This document shows, piece after piece, positions 35,591-47,330 of a DNA stretch of 64,000 nucleotides (positions are counted from its first letter, which is position 1; every line of letters starts with the position of its first letter). Origin of the DNA: Gonatopus flavifemur. Taxonomy: Eukaryota > Arthropoda > Insecta > Hymenoptera > Dryinidae. Below the pieces are notes generated by a model. That model worked only from the letters and a program-made list of their open reading frames with translations, was not told the DNA's origin and made no database searches. The stretch covers positions 9,424,001 through 9,488,000 of the forward strand of contig JAFFJZ010000003.1 in the NCBI GenBank assembly GCA_018340375.1, given 5' to 3'. The position numbers and the translations under genes were made by a program.

Positions 35591-37482
35591 AGAGATAATG
35601 CTGGGCTACACCGCGAATGTCTATTATCCGTATCAGAATTTACTTTTTGTTAGACGATCTTTCTTCGCCAAGTTTTCCCCGAGGGCGATGGTATCTAAGG
35701 TACGCGGGATAAACGTGTGATTTTGAGGTAGACGAAGTTGAGTTACATTACAGAACCAAGAACAAATGATACTCCCTGACCGCGAATCGTAAAAGATTTT
35801 TACGATTATATCTTATTCTTTTCTTCTGAGATTCCGGAAGAACTTCCTTCATTATGTGAGATAAAAATTATTCAAACATTGATACATAAATTCATCACGG
35901 TTTTGAAAAGTTCATGAAAGTTGGGGATAGGAATTCAAAATCGGATCCAAGTCTCGACCGAAGATGAGGCACGGAGAGAAGAAAAAAAAACAAGTCGCGT
36001 AATAAGCAAAATCCTCTCAACGCTAATTAAAAAGTAATTTTATGCTTGATGTTTATAAGCAAGAATCTGCATGAACGAATACAACCCCACTAGTCAAGCG
36101 AATGAGAACAATTATTCCGTTTTCGAAATATTTAACAATAAAAACAACCAACCGCCCGCAATAATCTATGTGTGACCAAATAAGTGATGAAGTTACTTCA
36201 GAGCACATAAAAGTTCGGTTGGTTCTATACATCGAGCAACAGAAAGTATGTAATTATATGTATATGTAGTAAAAGGCAGGTACACCTAGAGCAATAAAAT
36301 TCATTCAGGCAAGTGTTTTACATCGTTGGTATAGGGGAGGAAGTGAGGATGTGAACACGAGGGGGTGGTAGAAAGTTGGAGGGTGAGTAACTCGACGAAT
36401 TCAGTAAGTGGCGAACAATGGCTTTTGTGGTAGACATTGGTGACCTCTCATCCACTGGGATTATTCGTGTTTCGTTTCATGAACTGTACGGGAGATACAT
36501 TTTCCTCTGTCTTTCTTCATTTTTTCTCTGTCCCCACTCGTGCGAATCGTAACAGGAACACTTGAATGTCACGCTCAGAGAGAAGATAAAAATATAAAAG
36601 ATCATACCAGAGTGGTCTTAATTTGAATTGTATATGACAAATTCATTACGGTTGAATGTAATGAAGTGTGCTCGACTGAGATTCAAAAGAATTACCTTTT
36701 TGATCGTCAAAGGCGCAAAACGGAGACACAATTTATGGTGGAATTATTTCAATTTTAGTAAAATGTGTGAATTTCGTGAGAAGTAATTTGTGAAAAATCA
36801 AGATCATCTTTGATTGTTTTTTTGCGTGATGGTAGAAATGAAGAAATGATAGAAAATCGAAGTTCAAATGGAATGATCCTTTCAATTAATACTCCTCGTT
36901 GACATAGCCTTAGCGTACCACGACAATCAGATTTTCACGTTGATTAATCATCGATTCCATGAACAACAACCAATGCTCCATGAATAGACAACATTGTTGC
37001 CTATCTGATTCAAAACTGGCGCAGCTTATATCGCTCGGTGGGATACTGAAACTAGGGGCTGAAAGCTAATGACCGATTATGGTCATTTTTTATTGAAATT
37101 GATTTAATGCATCCCAACTTGAAACGATTCAATCAAATCTTGGCTTGTTCTCTCTAAAACTGAATCAGTGCCAACCAGTGCGTATACGCTGTGAATCACT
37201 GAATATTCACTGATTTTCATAGTAAAATATGGCTAATTGTAACCAGTGAAAATAAAATCCAACTGCGGAATCAGTGACTATTCACTGATTATTATTTCTC
37301 TGCAAACTGTATCGATTCAATACTCACGCAAGACTACTTACGCAGGTTTTTCCATGCAAACTTATACCATTTGAAATTTTTCGAAAAATTAATGATTCTG
37401 AAGAGAAACGCTTGTTTTGATCAAAGTCTGACAAACATGCCTTCGCCAGTCCTGGCCTGTTTGTCCAATCTTGTAATCTCTA
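35591..37482. other. Gene-free stretch
   Basis: AT-rich with GGGTG-rich patches at about 36340-36400. A small cluster of CACTGATT/AATCAGTG words lies at 37161-37290, including the near-palindrome AATCAGTGACTATTCACTGA at 37269-37288. No coding signal. Confidence 0.4.
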
Positions 37483-37670
37483 CACCGAGAGAAATTTCTA
37501 TAGTCAGTGTAACTAAAACATGAAGAGCTACTCAAAATTTGGTTGATTCAATCACTGAATTGTACCAACTATACTTTTGTGGTTGAAATTATCAAATTTC
37601 CAGTACCCTTTACTAAGAATATTTAGTTGAGGCGTTTCAGTTACAGTAACCTCAAAAATTTCTCTCAGTG
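37483..37670. mobile_element. Hairpin MITE flanked by TA, CACCGAG terminus
   Basis: 188 bp between TA dinucleotides. The left end is CACCGAGAGAAATTTCTATA; the right end is AAAAATTTCTCTCAGTG. The arms continue with GTGTAACTAAAAC against the complement of GTTTCAGTTACAG. The flanking CTC/GAG extends the palindrome. The interior is unlike that of the other CACNGAG elements. Confidence 0.8.
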
Positions 37671-38680
37671 TAGAGGGAGAATTACTGCTTTCACAAGAAA
37701 ACACACATGAATCTGATTCAAAGAAAACCGACCAAGACGCGATACAAGTTGAACACTTGGAAAGTGAATGATCTCATTATTAGGTGTGTATTGAATGCTT
37801 TTAAGTATGATAATAAAACGAGATTAACTGCGATTTTATAAAGCGTATCAAAGTACATAAGATGTGTAATACCAGCAACATCCCCACCGTTACGACTTTC
37901 TCTCTATTCTCGCGTATTCTCGTTGATTTTATTATATTAGTCAACAGGAGAAAGAGAAGATCTGTTGTATAGGCCAGTGTACCAGGGAGAGGTGTGTATA
38001 AATGTACGTACAAGATGTAAGAGTGTGAATGTATAGCTTGGGTAAGATGGTGCGATGAGTCTTTATCTCTTCTCACGAAGTCGTATAAGAGAACGACGCG
38101 GTCCATTGTCAAACCTACGCCCGTTAAAATACGAAACACCCTTCGCTTTCGTCTTAGAAGGAAGACCAAGTACACATCGGCCCACCTCCATCCTTTCTAA
38201 CCAAACCCCCTTGCCACCATCTCTTACGTTCGCTGTATTCTCCATTATCGCCGCGTGTATAGCCTATAAGCAGTGAAAGGGCTGCGAGCTCCCGCAATGA
38301 CAATAATTCTACGCTAATAACCCCTTGTGGAGACTTCCTCCTCGAGAACAGGAGAGAATACATCCCCTTGTTCTTCTCTTCTCGTGATATTTGCGATAGC
38401 TCGCCTATGGTAACTAGAGTACGGCAACAAGATTTGAATGATTATAAGATTTTGTTAACTTTCTATTCGCTTATATATCACTTGACCGTTCTTTATTTCC
38501 ATGCTTTCTTCATTTCTCTTTGGAAAAAAGGAACAAGAACGTGTCTAATTCAATTACAACCCTTCAAGAAGATGAAGATTTTTAATTACTCAAAAGTAAT
38601 TCAAGATGTTTAATTTTTAGTTGGTAGAAGTTGGAAGAAGAAGGGTTAGGTGGGAATAATTTTATGAAGTAGGATGACTC
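37671..38680. other. Non-coding stretch
   Basis: Mixed composition; overlapping open frames in several phases at 37801-38363 cancel each other as evidence. No domain seen. Confidence 0.35.
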
Positions 38681-38689
38681 CATGGGCTT

Positions 38690-38900
38690 GTAAGATCCTC
38701 GCAATCTCAGGGGCGAATAGCGGAGGAAGGATTCGAGCATTGTCAACCCCAGGGATTCCGTGGCGAGCTAATGCATTTCCTTTACACTTTTAATGGGCAT
38801 TCATAACCAAGTTTAATAATGGTTTGCGTCGTTGTTGCATATCTAATAAATTCCCAGTTCCATCTCGCGTGACGCGGCAAGTGGCGTATACAGTGGCAGA
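38690..38900. promoter_or_regulatory. Conserved-looking non-coding element
   Basis: A compact block without repeats and without a long frame. It combines GAGCTAATGCATTTCC, CACTTTTAATGGGCATTC, GTTTAATAATGG and ATATCTAATAAATTCC. Such clusters of ATTA and TTTAATGG words are typical of homeodomain-bound enhancers; this is inferred from motifs. Confidence 0.3.
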
Positions 38901-39179
38901 TCTTTCCTTTCCTTCGAGCGCAAGAAAGTTTCTTGAATGTTTTTATTTCACATCAATTACGTCAAATCGTGAATCGTATATCTGATTCTGCGAACAGCAT
39001 TTTTCTTCCTGATGTTTGTATTGTGCTTGAGGGGGTATTGTATTCGTTTTTGGTACTTGATCATATACATGTACATGAAACAAACGTGGGTAGAGCTTAG
39101 TAGGAGCGCAGCCGCGTAATTTAAATGTGCCAACCGAAGACACGGTTCCGCTATGCCAACGTTGTCGTATTATCATGGT

Positions 39180-41130
39180 AATTTGTTAGAAACAAACATT
39201 ATAATTCCAACGGTGAGGGGTGGATAGGTGAAAGGTAGTAGTAGGAGTAGTATTCTCAACTATAGGGCGAAAGACAACTTGTATGTCGCGTGGGGCAAAA
39301 GGGACAGAGACAGTACTCGAGGATAGGTGGGGAAAGAGAGTTTCAAGAAGAAAGGTGAACGAGCGGGTGAGAGGAAGCTTGGAAGGTGGGATGAAACGGA
39401 CCAAAGCAAGGGTTGAGTCTTCGTACCTAAGTTTAAAGGCGTAAGATCTACCGTGTTTTGGACAGTGTCCATTGTCTCGAGGTTATTTATTATAGAAGAC
39501 ACAGAGAGTAGAACGTCGCTCGCTTTGAGCTTCGTCCTCAACGAATCCGCAAAGACCGAGCTAAGATGGCGGTTATACCGTATAACGACCAGGGATTTAT
39601 ATCTTGGTCTCCAACCAAGACTTGAACCATTATTATGCCGCGGTCCGCACGCCGGAACCTTTCTCTCTTCCTTTCCTCGAGGATGGTACACCGCTAACTA
39701 TAGACAACACATCCAACCTCCTCTCCTTCCTCTCTCTTTTTCTTCGTGATTCTCCACTCGATGCTGGGGTGAGAATCCTCTACTTGAAGTCCATTGATAG
39801 TAACTTCACATAAACCATCAAAATATCGTGATTCTCATCCTTCTTTTTTTTCTCACTTTACATGCATTTCATTCAAACGATAAATGGGAGGATATAACGA
39901 TGCACAAGCATGACAAAAAATATATATTATTGTAGCCCGGTACCCAAGTCATACTTCCATACACGAGACAACTACCACACGTGACATAGGGTTTTCCGCG
40001 GTTTCATGCGAGAGTTTTCAGTCCCATTATGCATGTGCGCGCGAACAAGCACGGTACGTAGGAGGGATCTGCCTGCCAAGGCGATAAACTTTATTTTTTC
40101 GAAATCGCAACGACGCAACGCATTGCATCGTATCGTCGTTTCGCTATATATATCACGCACACATGCGGTACATAAACTGTACCGCGTACTGTATCTGCAC
40201 TTGCTGCTGGCCATATAACGGCCTCTCGTGATAACGAGGGGCCACCACCTCGCATAGAAACAAACTTGTTCGGTACTTATACGATGCTGAAAAACCGCCA
40301 ACGTTGCCCATATCTTTTTTTTATAGCTTTAACGTCAATGTTTTCTGTTCGTCGCCTTGCGCGTGAACAAAGGCTATGTATTCTTTTGTTTCGCACACTC
40401 GTCAATTTTATTCAACTGCATACGATAGATAACACCAACAAACGCAGATATATGTATCGTAATAAAAATATTAAAAGAACTTTCAAATTAAGATCAATTG
40501 TTTCTGGAATGTTCATCAATGTAAATTCGAATCGTCAATGGAAAACAAAATCGAAAGAGTCTCGTAATATAAAATCTCTTTGTACCACCTTGGAGGAAAA
40601 ATTTAAGATATACGAAAGTTGCTCATATATCAACTTATGTATAATTTTAGCGGTTTCTTGATATAAAGCCTGTTCGGCGAGACGAAAGTCGGAATAAACG
40701 GAAATTACTGGGGCCATCTTGTAATTATACGGCTAATAGGAAGGTAATTTAGTGTCTCGAACTCGAGTTACCGGGTGCGCGTTACACTATGACGATGTTG
40801 AAACGCTCTCGATGGTGAACAAGCAACCGTTGGCCGTTGCGCATGGAACGGCCTTCGCGGAAAATTAAAATAATAAACGGCATCGTTAGGATTCATCATC
40901 TGATTTTAATTTCCATTCCGAAATGATTGCGCATTATCTCCGGAGGAGAACCGTAACACCGTTTCTGGATTTACTGCCGTGGGCCAGGCCAGACTTCGTT
41001 TTACCTTTTTCTTATATTTCTTCGCAAACCATTTCCTTTCCGTTCTCCCACCTCTCCAATTTTCTTCCCGTTCTTCTTTCCTCCTCGTTGAACGAGGCTT
41101 TTTCTTCTCCCTCTCTCTCTCTCTCTGTTT
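39180..41130. other. GC-richer island with GGTG/AGG-rich and C/T-rich patches
   Basis: Contains CpG-rich blocks at 39190-39760, 40000-40300 and 40770-40940 separated by AT-rich DNA. AAAATTAAAATAATAAACGG at 40860-40879 is homeodomain-like. Many overlapping frames occur and none shows a domain. Confidence 0.3.
41109..41127. repeat. CT dinucleotide microsatellite
   Basis: Perfect CT run inside a pyrimidine-rich patch. Confidence 0.85.
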
Positions 41131-42920
41131 GTCTTGTCTTTTCGTTACCTTTAGGCTATCTTTGATGACAGATAGAAGAAAATGAAAGTGAAGACTCGAA
41201 AACATGCCCTCAATCAAATCCCGTCTTGGTTTTATTATACATACCTCTCGATTGGAAGTTTTGATATTGCTGGAATTCATTCAGATTGAAATCTAGAAAA
41301 TTATAATTCAGTGCTCTTGGATATACGAGTTACATTAAAATACTTCCTCTTACCAATTAAATGTAAATCGTCGACATAAATTAGTCTGGAATTAGAAGTT
41401 CTCTTTTGTAGAAAACGAACACACCTTTGAGAAAGCTGAGAACTTGAAGCACTTCCTCTTTGAATCTCCAAGTATGCTTCACAATTGTGAGTATGCCACT
41501 AGGAAACACCTTACAACACTAGTTTAGACTTCCCTTGACCAACAACTATTTATCATTCTTCTCTTATTGTCAACGTATTATTATTCTACATTTTCATTTT
41601 ACGGTGCTACGCAGGGTAGTTGTAGATATTTCCAAGCTTGGTCGCGATATTCAAAAACAAACAAATAAAATTACGAATGTTGTGTACGAATCCTATGTTT
41701 TCCGTTTTGTAACCAACTTGATACGAGGCTTTTAACGCTTCAATAATCGAGTCTTTTTGTTTTACGTACCGATAAATTCTCGGCTTCTGTTATTCCTCGA
41801 AACGAGCTTTTGTTCGCTTTCTTCACGAATTTACATCTGTAGCAATACCAATGACGTAGATATAAAACCGCCAAGTCGTTTTCACCCTATTCTCTTCCCT
41901 CCTTGGTTCCTTTAGGATAGCACAGTGGTAACAACTAGATGGTCGGTATGGCATAGCTTATTATAATGTAACTATAACTTTTTATGTCGCTCGTAACGTC
42001 GATACAACTCCCCACATCGGTTTTGCCTTCAAAGATTACCTGTGAACGTTTGACTGTATGCAACATGAATTCCTTTGCGCTTTTCTATACTTCTTTCTTG
42101 TACGTTTACAATCGTTACGTCAAGTCGATACAATCACATTATCAATGCTGCACTTTCTTTCTTATTTACTAAGCAATTATATTTTGCTGCAAAGGACTGA
42201 TTGAAGTGAAACTTGTAGTTGGCTGACTGTTAAAATACACAATATTTCTCAACAGTTGATAAACTTTCTTCGAGGAAAATGAATGACGATTCTGTGCAAT
42301 ATTTACGTATAAATATACTCCCAAGGTAAGTTTGAAGTAAAAAAACAAACTTATAGAATATCGCATCATCATTTATATTTATACTGTCATATCCTCCTAC
42401 ATCAATTCCTTAATTACAATGAATTTCTCTTATATCCAGTCCGAATAAGAAACGCAATGACAATATTTGTATTATCCAAACAATGGCAAAATTAAATACC
42501 TGATAAAAAAAAACCTGCGAATTGAGTTCTCTATAATTCAATTTCATTCGTTTCGTAGGAGAAGAAAAGAAACAAAAATCGAAGGAGAAGGGCAACTACG
42601 ATGATCCTTAAAAATATTTTTATTGTCTACTTTGGAGGGTCCTTTGGTCGGTAGAGAGAAAAAAAAAGAAAGAGAAAAATTACACGAGGGAAATGAACCA
42701 CAACGCTTCTATGAATATCAAAGCTACGACAGAACTCTGAATTTTTCATTTCATTGCAACGCAAATGATGTACAGTTACGAGAAATGGGTAGAATCTCTC
42801 ATCTACTTGTAGCTCTATAGTTTCTTCCTTTGTTCATATCTACGTTACCACGGGTTTCACATACTCCCAAGATTATTTTTCTGTCCAGCCAAGAGGGAAA
42901 GAAGAAGAAGGAGGTATTTG
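41131..42920. other. Gene-free stretch
   Basis: AT-rich; frames of 60-67 codons without family resemblance. Confidence 0.4.
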
Positions 42921-42929
42921 AGGGAGGGG

Positions 42930-43340
42930 TAAAGAGGTCAGGTAATTAAAACCTCGAGTAGGTAAATAACCGACTGCCAGGCTGCGCTACTAGCGAGACG
43001 AGGTACCGAGAAACGTAATAAGTAGACGAAAGAGGAAAAGAGAGATTGCAGAGTTGGAAAAAAAGGAAGAAAGATCCTTAAAAAAACGTCGGGATGCTTG
43101 CTCCTTCTTCCCTCAGAATCCGCCATTTTTCGCGTTAATTTGAATTTCGTAATTAACCGGCTACGTATGAATTCTCGGGAGAATACATAAAGGTCCTTCC
43201 TTTAATTTCCGCGAGGATTCGTTATAATGCCTCCACGTTCCCTCCCACATCCACCGGTCATTCCTCCTTCCGCACGAAGAACGTGAAACGTAGATTTTCT
43301 GACCTCAGGGAGACGACGACGGACTGCGGCGGGTTTTCCC
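42930..43340. promoter_or_regulatory. Conserved-looking non-coding element
   Basis: Repeat-poor, CpG-containing block with GGTAATTAAAACC at its left and CGCGTTAATTTGAATTTCGT plus AATTAACCGG at 43132-43160. No coding frame stands out. Regulatory role inferred from texture. Confidence 0.25.
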
Positions 43341-44818
43341 GGGATGATGCGTTGAAAGAGATGAGAAGAGAAAAAAAAATGAACATCGAAAAGGTTTTTG
43401 AAATGCTTTGAATGTACCCCTTTGAATGAAAATACATACCTTATACATATTAACGTCCTCCTCTTTTTATATATGATTTTCAAGAACGAAGGGTACATAA
43501 GATACCATTGATATCATATTCTATGCGGAAATTCATTTCATTCAGGTACACACGATTTTTTTTAGTAATCAAAAACAAGAACAGAAAATTCATTTATTAA
43601 CGCGTAAAGCGTATTATTGCAACTGTGAAGAATAATTGAAAAATTCTGTTGAGATGAATTCTGTATGAAGTAAACGAAGAATCGAGAGAAAGAATGTATT
43701 TACCCAGTGATTGGGGTGTTGGAATAGGGACCGTCCTATGCCGTAATTACCAAGTATTTTTCTCGCCGTGACCCATCCCCTGAAGCCTGATTGATATTTT
43801 GTATTCAAGAGACACCATCAACCATCCTCCCCTGTTTTACTTTGAGAGGATGATGATAATGATAAAGACAAGTCTTATCGTGTTTTTTTTAAGACTGCTG
43901 ATTCTCGCTAACTGAAAAGAACAGTCGTGTTCCTTCGCTGCAATTATTTGAAATATTTTTTCAGAGAACATAGAGAAATCATGTAAGATGGAGCAGCCAA
44001 TGGATAAACATTGATAAAAAGATTCGTAACTCTCGGATATAGAGATGAAAGAAATGTATAGAGAATGAACTAAGAAAGATTGAATGGAAGAAAAAGGAAG
44101 AAAGAAGAAGAAGAAGCAGAGATCCTTATAAACTCACGCCCCATTTCGTTAGAGGTTCATCTTTAATTTCTTAGCGTTTTTTCTCTCTTGTCTCCCCCTG
44201 CCACTCGACACTCCTTTAAATTCCACCCTCTCGCTGTGTACCCCCCTTGGAAACCCATGACGGTTCTGCCTTTTCTCCTCATCTCGTTCCACCGTGTTAC
44301 TGTTCGCTCATTTCTCTGGTTGTCTTACGGCGATTAACCAGACTCGTGGACCCTCTTTCAACTTCACCTTCCTACTTTGCCCTTTCTCTCTTCTCTTTTC
44401 TCACGACACCCTCTCCCATACTCTTTCTCACCCTCTTTCACCTTCCTGGGTTCCTTTTTCTTTCTCTCTCGCAGCCTCGTTGTTCTTTCCCTCTCTTCTC
44501 GCCATAGTCACATTCTTAATATCGTCTTTTTAAGATTTTTTTAAGCGCCATTAAGGAAACTATATTGCCACTCTTCGTGTCGACAAGGTTGTTGGCTAGT
44601 GTTGGTACACCCCTTCTTCTTCTTCTTTTTCTCCTTCTCCTTCTTAAGGTAGAGTAGAACAGTCTCAAGGGAATACGATTGCAGACTTTGAACATACGCG
44701 TACATTCTTTTGTCCTCTTCCTGCTCGTCTTTATTTACTCCATCTCTCTCTTTTCTTCACCTTCCGCTCAAATTACGCAAATAAATTCTTTTTATTTTTA
44801 TAACCACCAGTTCATTCT

Positions 44819-44840
44819 GACGACGACGACGACGACGACA
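44819..44840. repeat. GAC trinucleotide microsatellite
   Basis: Perfect GAC run of about seven units. Confidence 0.9.
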
Positions 44841-46582
44841 AGGTAGACTTCTACTTATTCCACTATTTTAGTATACACGACCGGACGAACTGACATTAGC
44901 GAGCTTCTTTTAACGAGCAATGATTTTTCAGTATTCTCTGCTCCTTTGTAAAGAATTTCATATAAATTCAACTTAATTGGTGTGAGATGGATTTTACTTT
45001 ATATTAAATGTTCATTACTCGTTCGACTACCCAGCTCCGGTAGAAAATAATCGTTGAGGAAACGAAAAAATCATACTATGTGAATTTTCAAGAAGTTTTG
45101 AAGATGATTGAAAAATCCCTGCATAGATTCGATAGCAATAGTTTTTTATTTGACTTGAAATAAAATAATTGAAAACGTGGAGTGTAAAACAATCTGCATA
45201 GTTCGCTTCGAAATTTTCAAGATGGTTCAATTTCATTCTCACAGAAGGAAAAAGCGGAAAAAAGTGTCTCGACAGATGCTCGAAACATTCCGATTTAATT
45301 ATCACCACCCTCGACTCCAAGTTACAACTTTATTTATCGCGTGAAATAAGGGATCAACAAGGAAGCCTCGACTCGACGCTCTAAAATGTACAAATCTGGT
45401 TGTCAGCTACTCGTCAGTTACTTCTCGACTTTTTTCCACTCTCTCCGACAAACCTTGACGATGAACTCCCGATTTTTCCAAGCCGAATTATCAAGTAGAA
45501 ATGATTTTACTTTTGATACAATGAAGAGTGTATTATAATTTGTATACTCAAGCGTAGATTATGAATCTGAAATACTACGCGTAAAAATCACAGTAAATTC
45601 TCAGAGTAAAATTCCCGAGGGTCTGGGATGTTGTTTTTATAATATTCTGCGAAACGATGAGTGAATGAGTAGAAAGTGATTGAGACTGCAGTACATTCAT
45701 TTGATTTCATTCAATGTTTGCGATATATGGTGATGGAATCAATGAAATAATCAATATCAATATCAAATGATCTGTCAAATGTTTTATTCATACATAGAAC
45801 CACGATTAGATACAACCCTTGTCCTAGAGCTTACAAGCAGCTTAGTCCTCTTGTACCAAGAGAGAATATTTTGAGGAACGCTAGATTCAATTTAAAGGAT
45901 AATTGAGATTATTCAATGTGAATCCTATTAAGAGATGTATGATGAAATGAAAGTGTTTCATGTGACTTCATAATGATATTGATGAGGATAGCAAGAGCAC
46001 CGGTACCATTTTTATTCATACATTCAATTACATTCGATCATGTTGAATATTAAATAAATCAAACAAATCTAATTTGAATATTCACAGAATGAAATCCAAA
46101 ACCACCGAATTCTGATATGCATTTAAATTACATAATTCTCAAAACATAGATATAATATTGGAATTTTCTAAAGACAATTCTGAAGAAAGAATACGCCTTT
46201 TGTCAAAAATCTCATAAAATAAGTATTTACATCGTAGACAAGGGTTATCTCCTTGGAGGAATGTTTCATCGGAAGTGACATTGCAATGGCTTGTATTTTC
46301 CTGGTCGAGGGTCGACGAGAGTGGATAAGTGCACTAAGAGTGTGAGTATATTTCATCGTAATACCACCCCAGTGTGCCGTTTACGCCACGCGTCTTTCGT
46401 CTCAAATAACTTCGGAAGTCTTGAAAGCGACTCTTTTCACGAAGAAACAATCGCGATTTCAATATTGGCGACGATTTGCAGAGTCGAACGTGTCAAATTT
46501 AGAAAATGGTTGGAGAAGATTGCGAGTTGGCTGATCGCCGCCTCGAGGTGAAAATCAAATTACAAAGAGTCGAGCCGGATAC

Positions 46583-46620
46583 ATACATATATAAATGTAT
46601 GTATGTGTGTGTGTGCGCGC
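46583..46620. repeat. ATGT/GT/GC compound microsatellite
   Basis: TATATAAATGTATGTATG runs into GT and then GCGC dinucleotides. Confidence 0.8.
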
Positions 46621-46879
46621 TTCAGATCAAAAGAGATTTACATTTTCCTTTCTTTATTTTCTTTCAAGAATTGGAATTCACAGATAGTTACGAGAGAAAA
46701 AAGAAAAAAGTGTCCTGTCGGAATCGAAATTTTCTTTGCGAATCGTGAAGATATTTAAAAGCGACAAAATGAAACATATTTAACGAGGAGAAAGGCTTTT
46801 TATTCATTTGAAGATAGCGCCAAGGAAATTGATAGGAGCCTTAATGTCGGTATAAGAAGACCTTTTCGCAATTAGACTT

Positions 46880-47330
46880 TTTAATTTTTATTAGCGTTGG
46901 CCGAGCGTAGCCGCCGAAACGTATGCATAATGCCATGAATATTTTCCTCGTAACTCTCTGCCAACTTGTCTCCCAAGGAATTAACCCTTAAATTAGCAGT
47001 TAGAGCTCTTTTACCCTCACACAGTCTGACTCCACGTAAAGTCCTTTCGCGTTCTGCTCCAAATTAGAATCCCTCATAAACGTGCGACTGTCTTTCTGCC
47101 AACGCATCATGGGTTGTTACTTTGCCCGTTCTCCTTCTCCTTCTGTCTTCTTCTTCTTGTTACTTCCGTTTCTTTTGAAAACGGGCAAAAGTTTTCCTAC
47201 GCGGTTTGCGTTTCCTCAGTTCTTCCGAATCATCTCTGATTTCCCGAGAATAAACGTTTGTTCCTTTGTTTTAGTGTCGGTGAGGAATTCAAATAGCTCA
47301 AGTATCGAGGAGTTCTGACGTATCTCAATC
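46880..47330. promoter_or_regulatory. Conserved-looking non-coding element
   Basis: Contains TTTTTAATTTTTATTAGCG, ATGCATAATGCCATG (octamer-like) and AATTAACCCTTAAATTAGC within 130 bp, in repeat-free DNA. These are plausible homeodomain or POU sites. No exon. Confidence 0.25.

Larger units (their letters stand above)
43341..46870. other. Gene-free stretch with pyrimidine-rich tracts
   Basis: 44170-44780 is strongly C/T-biased and yields long Leu/Ser/Phe frames that are not genes. The remainder is AT-rich with no recognised feature. Confidence 0.4.

Noticed and set aside
44170..44780. Long Leu/Ser/Phe-rich frames on the plus strand
   Set aside because: Produced by a C/T-biased tract; two overlapping phases are open at once.
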